Assembly: GCF_905475465.1 (NCBI RefSeq)
Contig: NC_062259.1
Span: forward strand, 11,480,501 to 11,544,500
Direction of reading: 5' to 3'
Length of the DNA stretch: 64,000 bases
Origin: Pieris napi
Taxonomy: Eukaryota; Arthropoda; Insecta; Lepidoptera; Pieridae
Every line of letters starts with the position of its first letter. The first letter of the stretch is position 1. Of this stretch, positions 34,873 to 47,700 are shown in pieces. The position numbers were made by a program, and so were the translations under genes. The notes beneath the pieces are model-generated. The model was not told the origin of the DNA. It ran no database searches and was given only the letters and a program-made list of their open reading frames with translations.

Positions 34873-37800
34873 TTATGTTGTAAATGGCTTTCTTAACAGC
34901 AAGCAGCAAGCACTAAGCCCTGACGATATCTTCGACAGCTCGGAGAAACATATCGATCGGCGGGAGAAATCAATTTTCTCACAAAACACCTGGAAATATT
35001 TTTTATATATATTATCAAAATAAATCTTTAAGTAGTGTTTCTATAGTGTGACTCTCATATGAGCCTAGACCTACAGAGACCTACTAGACCTTTATATTAG
35101 CAGACATGAATATAATAGTTTTTGTTGTTGACTTATGTTATGCCCAATTATTAAGACAAGAAAAAATGTGATAGTCCTTGGGACTGTTCAGTATAGGCTC
35201 TGATGAAAGTAGACCGGAGTTTCTGAAGACGAGACTACTACATACACTAATAATATTTTCAGGCCCACACAAGATTCAACCTCCTACTTATATGTAGGCA
35301 GAAACATTGGGCGTTTTGGAGCATACAAAAGAACTTCAGGAATCCAACTTAGGTTTAAGTAAAATAGTCAAATTCTTTTATTTTCATAAATTAGCTAATG
35401 TCTCAAAAGCAAGAAGCAGTTTTTAAAGTCTTTGTGTGAATATTATGTAATAAGAAACTCGATTTTTTCCAGACTCTTTAAACTCACCTTAAACGACTGC
35501 GGTATCTCCTCGATAGCTCTGTGTATCAATGTACCATTGGCATATAGACAATTGGCTGCTTCCTCTTCAGGCACTGTGAGTGTCTGATATGAGAAACTTG
35601 CTTCCCTTTCCATCCGTTTCAACAACTCCTTTGCTTCCTTGCTCGCTGCTACACATAAAATATCCGGTCCAGCAACTGTTATGTATTTCTTCAAATGCTG
35701 TGCACCTTTTGTAACCTAAAAATTTATTAAATTGTATTAGATAGAGTTTTATGTAAGTACATAACAAAAAAACAGGAAAAAGGTACACAATCACAACTCT
35801 TCCAGTTTTTTTAGGCTGTTGGTCATCAGCCTTCTTTGGTTAAAGCCAGGTTACTCCTACATTTAGGGATATCTCAGAGGGTGAGCATAGCTAGGCTTAG
35901 ACTACCCTTAAAAACTAAATTCAATACATTAATAAATACATGGTAAAAAGAGATCATACTCTAGTGTAAAAGAGTATTCAATCTCACTGCAAAAAATAAT
36001 GAATTTCAAAAATAAAAGAAATAGCTTTGTTCCTATTGTGTTCTCAGAAGAACTATCAAAAGGGTACAACAATGTGACATAACTAGGTTCTTAAACTTAA
36101 ATCTTAAGTGACATCAAAAATAATTAACTTATGTATATATAGATGATATTACATTTCTAAATATATTTAATTTTATTTGAAAGCCCAGAATTTGTTATCA
36201 AGGATAATAGTCTATGATGACACATTCCTGATTATTCTGGCTATATTTGTAAAGGAAACTCATGATAAATGATAATAATTTACCAATTTAATAACATATG
36301 TTTGACCTTGTCAATGTATTCTTTATAAGCTTCAACAGTGATTTAATGATATATCAGGTATTATATTTTTATACAGCAGCTATATAAAATAATTTTTACA
36401 ATATTGATTCAAAATAATGTAAACTCCTTTTAAATCTTTACTATTTTAGAACAAATATCAATAATAAAAAATAGGAACACATTCCTTTAAGTACACATTA
36501 ATACATTCTCATGACAATAATTGCTCAATTAGGAGGCCAAGCCATGACCTTTGGACTTTAACCTATTGCACAATGTACAAACCTAACCTTTACAAAAATT
36601 TATCAATCTCTACAAGTTTGTTATATTTGCAAGAATTTCAGGAAATTCCAATTTTCATAATTTATTATTGCTACGAGACTGAGTAATGAAAGCGTAAACA
36701 AAGTATTTAATACAGATATATCATATCTGTGTCTGCAGTTGTTTTATGTTAAATTCATACAAATCAGTCATATTGACTGGCATAATAGATGGAACTTTTT
36801 ATATATAAACTGCAAATTTTCTAATATAATGAATAATAACAATAAATTAATACTAAATATTTATGACAATCATAAAATATGGATAAATAGATATCCTTTG
36901 ATCTCAACATATCAATTTCAAAAAGCATACCTTGATAGGTGTACATGGAAATTCAGGAAAAGCCGCTGCCACTGCACTTGCACCAGCTTCATTGGTTGTT
37001 TCACAAATACCCACAAAAAACTCACGACCTGGAAACAGAATATTAACATGCCTAAAAATAGAACTCCCTCAAAGCTCAACTGAAATCAGTCTTATATATT
37101 TCCTTAAAAATATATATATAAGTAAATTAACATAGGTTTGCAAAAGACAAACATTTGAAAAAAACTATCTGTATTGTTCTTTAATGAATATTCTATGATA
37201 ATTTGTTGCCAATCATGATGAAGCATGCAGTAAAGGAAGGTGTTAGAAATACCCCTTGCTATATGTTCTCCTAAACTACTTCCCAGAGGAAATCAACACA
37301 TAAATGTCACAAAAAGCTATTGCTCAGAAAGTGTGGTAATGAAAACAGAAAATCAATATTAAATATTTTAATTTTTTTATTACATGCTTAAGGTTTGTTT
37401 CTAGAATACCTGTGAACAAGACATCAGATCCCAGCAACTTAGCATCCGGGTCAGACAATTCAATTACTGTTTGGCCAAGGTCATCTTCGAGAGTTTGTTT
37501 TACAGATTTTACCTATAAAAAATGTAAGCATCAATTTAAGCTTGCTAGCTAGAAATCTAGAGCTGCCATAATTTATTGTGGTATGTGTACATATTGTTTC
37601 TATACATTATATCATATTAATTATTACACTTTTTAGTTTTAAGCAACAAATTTTTAAGACAAAATTGGAGACAATTTTAATTTAAAAAAATAACTTGAAA
37701 ACGAACTTACTAACTGTTCCTGTCCCGTTTTTGGTTTGAGAAGCAAAGCTATGCCATGGCACACAAGTGCAATGTCTTCCAATACGACAGCCTCAGGGAA

Positions 37801-37962
37801 TGATGAACCAGCTTCGATTTCAATTATTTCCAAATTTAATTCACTCAGTAGTCTTATATAGCAATCGTATTGGCGTCTTGAGTCATTAATATCGGCCCGG
37901 TCTAGTCGCGGCGATGATTTACTAACGATAACATGGGTGTATTCATGCATTTTGAAATCCAT
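34873..37962 (-). CDS. Dimethylarginine dimethylaminohydrolase (DDAH)-like protein
   Basis: Five exons on the - strand, all with consensus splice sites and matching phase: 37,711-37,962, 37,410-37,512, 36,931-37,028, 35,488-35,715 and 34,873-34,989 (798 bp, 265 residues; vertebrate DDAH1 has 285). Family landmarks: EYTHVIVSK near the start, PEAVVLED at 57-63, SDVLFTGREFFVGI at 113-126, HLKKY with the catalytic-type His at 158, TVPEEEAANCLY, and the C-terminal SACC with the nucleophile-position Cys at 255. DDAH hydrolyses methylarginines to citrulline and methylamines in the cytosol; no signal peptide is seen. Several substrate-contact positions differ from vertebrate DDAH1 as I recall it (Arg98 to Lys, Arg145 to Thr, Asp127 to Leu, Asp73 to Glu), so substrate is uncertain. 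An alternative start is Met5. The gene lies head-to-head with the nucleobindin gene. Confidence 0.88.
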
Positions 37963-38789
37963 TTTAATTGGAAATTGAAAGGTACACTGTATTGGAGTGT
38001 ACTTAAATATGAATCCACTTAAACACTATAACCTTTGATAACTAGGTTAAAAATATAAAATCAAGAGTTCAAGACAAATATAATTTTTTAAATTATTTTT
38101 TTTTTTTAAGAAATTCGGGAGTCGTTACTCCACAGAATATACTTATTAAAAAAAAATTACGGCACTCTAGCACTCACGTCACAGATAAGAATAATACAAT
38201 TTAAGAACAGATTGAAACGACTGTAAAGATACAATATAATTTTATAATAAATGTATTTTGTATTGATAACAGCAATTTTCAAATGAAAAAATATCAGGAA
38301 TAAAAGTACTCTACTCGTGATAAATGAAGTTTGTAAATAGTTATCCAAAATTCGCAATTTAAAAGCACAAAAAGTAAAGTATGAGCCTAAATACCCCCTT
38401 CGCGAGTGAGAGTGTAACATAATTATCGAAAAAAAAACATTATAGAATAAAATATTTTGTAAGTAATATTCATACAAAATAATATTATTAGTCTGTGAAT
38501 TTTTTTAAAAACCGGTAGTCTGTGCTATTTAAGAGAGTACGTGGTCATACTAGAATGACAGACAATTGCAAAAAATTGTTGTATTTTGGTTCGCAAAGAT
38601 AAAATTCTAATCGATAAGAAATAATTGATTTTGATTTTTGCTAATAGATATTAATAAAAGAGCTGTAAATTTGTGGTGAATTGTTGTAATTCAGACTTCA
38701 TCAAGCGTAGGTTACACGTTTTACAATATTTTATTGTATTTTCTTGACATGAAAAAATAATTGAATTAAAATTTTTATTCTAGCATAAA
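37963..38789. promoter_or_regulatory. Shared upstream region of the DDAH-like and nucleobindin genes
   Basis: The two start codons face away from each other across 827 bp, so both promoters, or one bidirectional promoter, must lie here unless 5' exons are remote. The sequence is AT-rich without an evident TATA box or CpG cluster. A pyrimidine-rich ttttattctag at 38,773-38,783, six bases before the nucleobindin ATG, could be a splice acceptor, implying an upstream non-coding exon. Confidence 0.45.
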
Positions 38790-41700
38790 ATGAGGCTAAC
38801 ATTGTGTACAATATTTTTGATTGTTTCTCTTCACGGGTCTTTTGCACCTCCGGTAACCCAAGACAAAGCAAAAGATGACAGTGAAATCAAAGACGACTTG
38901 GTAAGCACAGATTCCTATAAAGAAGTTTTATAGGATTTTCATTTTTTCTAAATAATATGGTAATGTTATAGTATTTTTTTAATTCCTGTCTCTAGCCATT
39001 TTATGCCCTTTATTCAAGTTGTTGCTTTAACCTTGTAATCTGTTGTAAAGTAGTTATAAAGGGCAATCACTTTTCCATTTTATTGAAATATAATTTATAC
39101 ATGCTATTGCATTATGTGATTTAATCCTCCTTTGCCAAAAAGGTCCTCATACTATTACAGTATAACGTCAAATAGAAAGACTTTAAATAGAGGCATTAAA
39201 ATGGGTGCTGTCTTTGTCTTTGAATCTAAGATTAATAGATAAGACATGTTTTTAAGCGTTTAATTTTCAAAACGTGATGGGATACAACTAATTTTCGTTT
39301 CATATGAATGTACATTAGCATATTGTATGTTAAGCATCATTCCAAATTTTAATATGACTCATAAGGAAACACTATTGTAAACTATATAATGCCTTAAAAT
39401 ATATGTATGAATTTTTAAAAAACAAAGACATGTTAAAGGTTCTTTATAAAAAGTTACATAATATAATGTATATTTTGTTTTATTAGGAAGATTATATGGA
39501 GTATCATCGTTATCTGAAAGAAGTGGTCCAAGCCCTCGAAAGTGATCCAGACTTTCGTGAAAGACTAGAAAAAGCTGATGAAGAGGATGTTAGGGTAAGT
39601 ATTTATAGAAACTTAGCATATTTGACCAGGTGACTTTTGGTTTAGGATAGCAAATTGAATTGTAAGTTTACTATGCCAATTTAACTTAATAAGTGTATCA
39701 TGTCTAGTAAATATTAACATGGAAATAATATGAGTAATATCATAGGGAACAAAGCTTCAAGAAAGATGCTGGTGACAATAATCTTATTAAACTTAAAATT
39801 CTATTCACAAGATAAAGCATTATTTACACTGTTTTTTTTTTAAATGATTTTGCCTCAAATATAAACTTTTTACAAAAATTCACCTATGTTTATTAAACAT
39901 TGTGTAATTGGAGCAGATTGTTTTAGAATTTATCTCACAAACACCGTATTAAGTTTTTATCTTCCTTTGAAAACTTTGATCCCATCCATTCATTATCTTT
40001 ATACTATACATTTCTGTTAAACTGCTTTGCAAACTAATGTTATTTTGTTGTCACATAGTCTTTGCTTATGTGCATTAATATTAAGTGTCTTTTATTTTAT
40101 CCAAAATTTATTGAAGTATGTATGTGGCGAGGGCAAGCAAAGCAGTAGCGCGAAAGTAAAGTTGCATATATTGCTACTGCTATAGATATTGTACAGGCTT
40201 ATAAAATATAACAATATATTATCATAGGTATAAGAAACTTTTATATAGATTTTCATGTATTGAGGTCAACTTTAACAGGATTAAATAAGCCAAAATAACT
40301 AATTTAATAAAATACACCTTAATTATCTGGACTATTAAATTTTAATTTTAATGAAGAAAAGAATCTTGATCCAGTACCCTAAAGTTATTACTTATTACTG
40401 TAATATTCACTCCGAATTTGTATATGTTTCGTGGTCATTGGTTTTTTCAATAAGTCAAATAGATGATCAGTTTTTACTTCTGACACATGCCAACTACTTT
40501 TTGGTCTAAGACATGCTTTACGATGCTTTACCGTTACTGTACAAGCGTATTAAATACGCACATAGACAGAAAACTACATTACTGCACAGCCAGGGCTCGG
40601 ACCTACGACCTTGGGGATGAGAGCCGCATGCTCAAACCACTATATCAACACAGTATTCAAAGGTATTTTCTTATTAAACTTATTAAACTTGACGACTCAT
40701 TGGTCTAGTGGTTAGTACCCCTGACTGCGAATCCATGGGTCCCGGGTTCGATCCCCGGCTGAGACGAACATCGATGTGATGAACATTTGGTGTTGTGCTT
40801 AGGTCTTGGGTGTTTAAATATGTATTTAATATATCTATCTATCTATAATATGTATGTATATCCGTTGTCTAGTACCCATAACACAAGCTTCACCAGCTTA
40901 GCATGGGACTAGGTCAATTGGTGTGATTTGTCTAAAAAAAAAATAAAAAAAAAAAAAAAAAGGCTTCTTGTAAATTTTCTATTCCGTGCCCCTCTACAAC
41001 TTACAATAGTGGAAGCAAGTACGATGTATGCTCATATCCTATGCGCTGATATCGCAACCTTTGAAGAGCGCTGTACAAAAATCATTGAGATCGGGGTCGT
41101 TATTGGTAGTAACAGCTCTGTTTTTTAAATATATTTTTGCTAGGCGTGTACATTCTTGACCAGTTCATAACAAAATTAGGAGTAAAATTAATATTAAGTT
41201 ATTAAGCTCTGCTTGCATATTGCGTATTAGCGACAGGCTGCCGTTGCATTCAGCGATTTCAAGTTTAAGTTGTATTTCTTTCTGAATTGTTTACTTATCT
41301 GAAACAATATATAAATAACTTTCAGACTGGCAAAATTGCTGAACACCTTGACTTTGTCAATCATAATGTTAGGACCAAACTAGACGAAATTAAACGGAGG
41401 GAGTTGGACCGACTACGTCATTTAGCTACTAAGGTAAGTAATCATTTAGAATTTTTATTTTCAACTAGCTGGCCTGGCGAACACAAAGCAAAATAAAAAT
41501 TGTATGAATCACGCAATGTTTTTGCGTCGGTTTTCTTGATATTTTTTTTTAAAGACAAATAGGTGGTTAGCCTTCTGTGTCTCTGTGTGCACATCACCTT
41601 CGAATTGACAATCGCACGCATAAAACAGGTAAGATTAAGTGTCGAGGCTGTGTATATGTTTTTTATTTTTTGACTACGAGCGCAACAAGTCACGTCTCGG

Positions 41701-44700
41701 AATTTTACTTTCACTTCATAACGGGAAATACAATAATAAGAATGATATTGTCAACAGCAATTTGAAATTACTAATAACCTTGAACACGAAGGGAAAGTTC
41801 CGACAAGTGATCATTTAGATCACCACAATCCACATACATTTGAAATTGAGGATCTCAAAAAACTTATAAAGAAAACGACTGAGGACTTAGAAGCTGCGGA
41901 CAAACAGAGAAAGGAACAATTTAAGGTAAAGAATCAGAACAACTTTTTCAGATTATTTTAATTGACGGTTTAATTTCACAAAATGAAGGTGAGCTATGAA
42001 CTCGGAACTGAGCTAAGTACATTCCGTAAGCGTTTTTGGTTTTATTTTTGGATTTGCATAATAATTGTAGAGGACCATAGCGGTCATATTATCTAATATA
42101 TCAATCAATCAAAATAAGTTCAATTTAGATACATCTTAGTGCATGCTTATGAATGTCAAAAACGTTTACAAAATTCGCGAAAGAGCATTCGCAAAACTAC
42201 CAGGAGGCCTTGTTCTGAGAAGAACGGGCAAGAAACCCAGCAAGTTTTACTCTCCCTCTACATTACAATTATTTAAAGGAAAATGTCATTAACCACGACG
42301 TCATTAAAGTTACATAAATAAATAAAAAATCTGTTCTGTGATTTGCCACATTCACCATTACACACATATTCACAACACTACACACACACATATAATAAGG
42401 AGACCTATGTGTCCCCCAATTTAAAATCTTCGTATATTCTTACCGAGTGTTTATCAAGACTGTTGCTGTCAGTATTCATTTATTAATAGGCCAAAAAACT
42501 ACGAAATATATGTACCTATATTAATTTGTAATTAATTCCAGGAATATGAAATGCAAAAGGAATTTGACAAACATCAGAAATTGGAAGGTATGGATGAAAC
42601 ACAAAAAAAAGAATATATGGATAAACTAAAGACTGAAGAAGATGCTAAGAAACACCACAAACCGGTAAGAATATGGAAAATAATGACATTGTGCTAAACG
42701 TGGAGTAAAAATTGGGTGTTACCATGGTTACCATGCAAAGGATATTGTATTCCTAGTAATAACACAATCCAAGGTTAACAATACAATATACGTATCAAAC
42801 AATACTGATTCATTAAATTACGCATACAGTCACTTATACATTATACAGTTATTCGTACATTATACATACATCATATATTATACCAAAGTTTTTGGGATTC
42901 ACTGCATACCGTAGTTTGTTTGTTTATACATTGATTCGATTTCTTTATACTTTATGTACAAACTACATATAGTCGGTAAATTAATTAAAAATTTATAAAA
43001 TAAAATTTAAGCCATTTTGTCCTATAGATATAATAGTGGTTGTAGGCACAGCAAAACAATCATGATTCAATCATACTTAATAATTTTGTTTGAAATATAG
43101 CCAAGCTTTTTTTGCTTCTAGCTGAAAATTCTGCGAAACGCAGTTTGATTTTTAAATAGATCTATATGAATGAAGTGTCCATTATCGACCTTACCAAATC
43201 GATATTTTCCTCGTATATCGCGTGTTGAATTGAACATCGTTACGTGGTGATTTCATAATACGCAATATTATTCGTTTTCTACAAATACTTAGTTGAAATA
43301 ATTGTTATTTGCGGATTTTAAAAATATTCTTAATTAATGCAATTCGTTAATTTCGATTGTATATCCATAAAAAGTATTCATAAAGATTCTATAATGCCAT
43401 TTGCACATAAATTACTCAATTCAATACGATTGTTACAAATTCAATGTGCACGTGTATGTCAATAAATTATTATCGCCTTACAAGTGATTGCAAGATTTCT
43501 CCCTTCAAATATTGCGATAAACAGTGTGTGGCATAAACCTACATTAGTTCCAGGTCCTTTAAAATTTATATAAGGTTCTCGATATTGATTTCTCATTAAG
43601 AATATTACAAGAAAATATACTTACTAGTAATACATTATATTAGCTTATAAACTAATTATGTTTTATACTAGTAATAACAAATAAAGAAGTATAAAAGTAG
43701 ACAAGACAGAAGACAGAAGACAGAAGACTTATTAGATAGAAACACAATTACAAAATTTGATGTATGATGTGACGGTATTTCAAAATAATATTTATATATG
43801 TATAATTATTTACCAAGCTATAACGATGATTAAGTTATGTTTGAGATTTATTTATATATCTTTAATCTGTATCTGTATATATATTACATTTGTATGGTTT
43901 TTTGGCGCTGAAATGCGTTGATAAAAAATTTGTAGATATTTTCAAACATTGAGAGATTTCAAAATACAACTACGAGAAATAAGACCATCCTGTGGGATTA
44001 CGGAATAACAAACTTAATTATAATAATCACACACATATCTTATATATAAAACACACATACATTATAACAATTATACATATGTTCCATAAATTATACACTT
44101 TACGTTGTAATAAATGAAAAAAATTGACAAAACACAGATCCACCATCCGGGATCCAAACAGCAATTAGAGGAAGTATGGGAGAAACAAGACCATATGGAC
44201 CAACAATTTGACCCTAAAGCATTCTTCATGATGCACGGTGAGTTAATAATTATATGTTGTCTGTGGCAGCTTCACCATCCAGTGACGAGAGGTCAATTGT
44301 TAGAATTGTGGAAAAACGAAAAAATGGACAAAGATTTCGACCCCAAAGTGTTTTTCATGATGCATGGTAAGCCGATGCGTGTCGGTTATGCTTAATGTTT
44401 TTATATAGTTTGAATTGTATATATCCTTTTAGACAAGATATATACACTATATATAAACACTCCATTTGACATATGGGGTTAGGGGTTAGGGTTGGTGGAC
44501 TCATTTCCGCAATTAGACACTTAATTACATTTGGCATATGAATTCGTTGCGTAGTTTAAAATAATAAAATTATAAGCTCTAACATTTAAAGATTGTTACA
44601 ACTAAATAACAGACAAAAATTTTCCTTGTTTTGTAAAGTATGCATTATATTATATTATATTAGATTCCTGATTAGTCCAAATACGTCAACAAGTACTTAT

Positions 44701-47700
44701 GAACGTTAAAACAAATATAGCTTTACCTTAACTTTAAATTTTGTTTATTTAATAGCGGATTACGATAGTTCTATTTCATGCTAAGCTTTTTTTTAGTATT
44801 CAAAAGTATAACCTCCTTCATACAAAATCTTTTTCTAATTGCATGGTAACCAAAGTCTATTTCCATCACAGCGTAAATATTGCAGTGAACGAGAATCTAG
44901 TGATAAGGCAGGTTTATTAACCCCAGGAAATTATTAAAGTTGTGATAACAAAATTAATATTGTTACGCATTTTGAAAATTATATCAATTATAATAATAAT
45001 TAATATAAAGGCTATATTATTATTATTAATTATTTCAATTAAAATAGTAATTTTGAGGATTGTTTTGCTACTGCATTAAACAAAAAGTGCTATCCAGTGC
45101 TCGCATTACATAAAATATGGATTTTTTTTTGTTAATTACAAAAAAAAACCTTTGCAGTTAGCCAATAATTGCCTGACCATGATTTAAGGGACACCCTGTA
45201 TGTAAATACAACTAAAAAATAAAGATACATTAAGCATAACCAAATTTTTTGACAATCATGTTAGTATTTGTTATCATTTGCACGCATTTGGTCTTTATTG
45301 TGTGGCATGTAAGTTTAGTTAGTGATTTGTGTGCTGCCATCTTTCTTAGAGAGTTGGAATGTATAATGCTTGTTTTGATTTGTTTCCATTCTCAAATGTA
45401 ATTTTGAAATCCGAGAAACTATTCAAATTTTTATGTCATTGCCTAGTTGGTTGTTAAATTTAGTTTCATACTACTAATATTTAGGTTTCTTTGGCAATTT
45501 AAAATTTCTATATCTATATATGTACTTCTATAAAAAATATATATACAGTGTACAACGAATGTGTGTATAACGAAATTCAAGGGACCGAGCATTTTATTCG
45601 TTATAGAGAGGTTTCGTTATAGGGAGAGAAGAATACAGTTATAGAGTTTACACTCTATGTATACTTTCAATAAGAAACATTTTACGCAAAAACACATGTT
45701 ATTATTACCCCATAAATTTTAATACAAGCATTTAAATTATAGTTACCCTAGTTCTAGAAGGTCACCAAATTTGAAAAGTTTTTCGGTATTTGGAATATCC
45801 CTACCAATGTTTGATTAAAAGTACTAGTAGTTTGATCTACCCTTCGTATGCTTTTTGTTTGTAGAAAAATAAATATTTGATACTGAATATTAATTCAGTA
45901 TCAAATATTTAGTTCACTTGTTAAATCAAACATATTAATTAGTATGTAGTTTTTAAAGTTGCGTTTAATTTAAACAATTTAACGCAACTTTAACTGGTTA
46001 AAAACTAAAACTTTATCTATTAAGGTCATGCATTAAATTTGCGAATATTGCTATAGATTTATTTAAGTCTGGGCCTCAAATTTCTGTATCTGTTTCGTGA
46101 TAATTCTCTAATAGGCAAGTAGGTGATCAGCCATGTGCATGGCCATCAATTTAGTCTAAGACATTTATGATGTTTGCCTTCATTTATTTTGTTTGTACGA
46201 GTGAGTGGTTAATGCGCCCATAGAAAAATGTATTGGTACACTTTCGTGGTATTGATGTATGTACTTAATTCACGTTTATATCCTTTAAATAATTAGTATA
46301 GTACTAGTATAATAGTACGTGTATTCAGAAACAATAATTATATCGCTCGAATTTTTAAATTTAACGTTTTGTTAAGAAGCCAATTAATAATCAATAATTG
46401 TTATTATGGAATGAAAAAAGGTTTGATGTCTAGTAATGCATGCGTGTCTGGTGAAGAAGCATGCGTGCCTACCCTTAAAGGGGTATAGGGCATATTCTTT
46501 ACAGAAGAACCTAAAACGCTCAAAATTAGAGGTTGACCTAAAGCTCAAAGGCACTGCATTATAAAATCAAACAGAAGGCGGTTGGAATTATTTATTATTT
46601 TGGGGAAGTGAAGAGCAAGCAACATTATACATGCAAATTTTATTTAAACTTGGCTTACTATACATACATATAAATACATAAAAATGTAATTGAAAACTCA
46701 TAAACCTCCGTCGAATCGTATACCACATCGTTCGGGTTCTTATTTTTGTAGTAAAATTTGCTATAAGTACTTATAGACTTCCTCTCTATGTTCTATCTAA
46801 TTATGTAGGATGTCAATTGTCAAAAAAGCTAATTTTAACTCTAGATGTTGACGGTAATGGCGTATGGGACGCGGACGAGGTAAAAGCTTTATTTATCAAG
46901 GAGTTAGACAAATTGTATGGACCTGGAGGTCCCAACAAGGATTTGCATGAGAGAGCCGAGGAAATGGAAAGGATGCGGGAACACGTGTTCAAAGAAAATG
47001 ACAAAAATCACGACGGTTTGATTGACTTCCACGAATTTATGACTGAGACCCAACGCGCTGAGTTTAACCAAGATGACGGTGAGTAAAATATCTCCGAGTC
47101 TAAATGCGATATATTAATTATTATAGAAATAAAACCCATTATAAATAAATATCATTATATTGGCATTTATATAATCTTTAATTCATTTAACGTATTGAAC
47201 ATATTTTTTTTTAATTATTTGCCCTTAAAGCGGTGTTTCCCAAACTTTTTTTTGTAAAATTCTTATGATCTCCTGTGTAATTGTTCACTTAAGAAATTTA
47301 AATGATAGGTTTTACGAAGAAAGCACTAGGAAATTGTTAACGAAACACAGGCATCCCCGTTAGGACTGCCTAAAAGCCTATTTTCGTTAGTCTGTTTTAA
47401 AATACATAATTATTTTTGAATAAAACGTCGACCATAGTTGTTTAAATATACCTTATAATCCGGTTATGTGTTGTCCTATACATGTTTTAATGTAAGGGAA
47501 ACATTCCAGGCTGGAAATCCATTGATGAGAATCAAATTTATACACAACAAGAGTATACTGAGTATGAACGCAGGCGTTTGGAGGAGTTACATTATCTTCA
47601 GCAACGTGGCCTGGTAATTATATATATTGGGGTGGATTTTTAGATGGTCTTGGTACAAATAGTTCAAGATTTCTTGATGATACCATAACTGTGACGCTGA

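Noticed and set aside
36739..37083. A 114-codon + strand open frame over the DDAH-like gene
   Set aside because: It overlaps exon 3 of the - strand gene, which has matched splice sites and family motifs. The + frame is AT-rich and unrelated to any family I know.
40683..40760. tRNA gene suggested by intact A and B boxes
   Set aside because: The sequence continues into a SINE body with an A-rich tail, and the arms do not make a closed cloverleaf.
44475..44497. ttaggggttagggtt as a possible insect telomere-type (TTAGG) repeat
   Set aside because: There are only about three imperfect units inside a nucleobindin intron and no array.
46801..46844. An upstream in-frame ATG region (46,817) as the start of the EF-hand exon
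   Set aside because: The acceptor at 46,844 restores the Asp codon of EF-hand loop 1 with the phase-1 donor of exons 6a and 6b. Using the earlier ag at 46,808 would insert non-family residues and destroy the loop.
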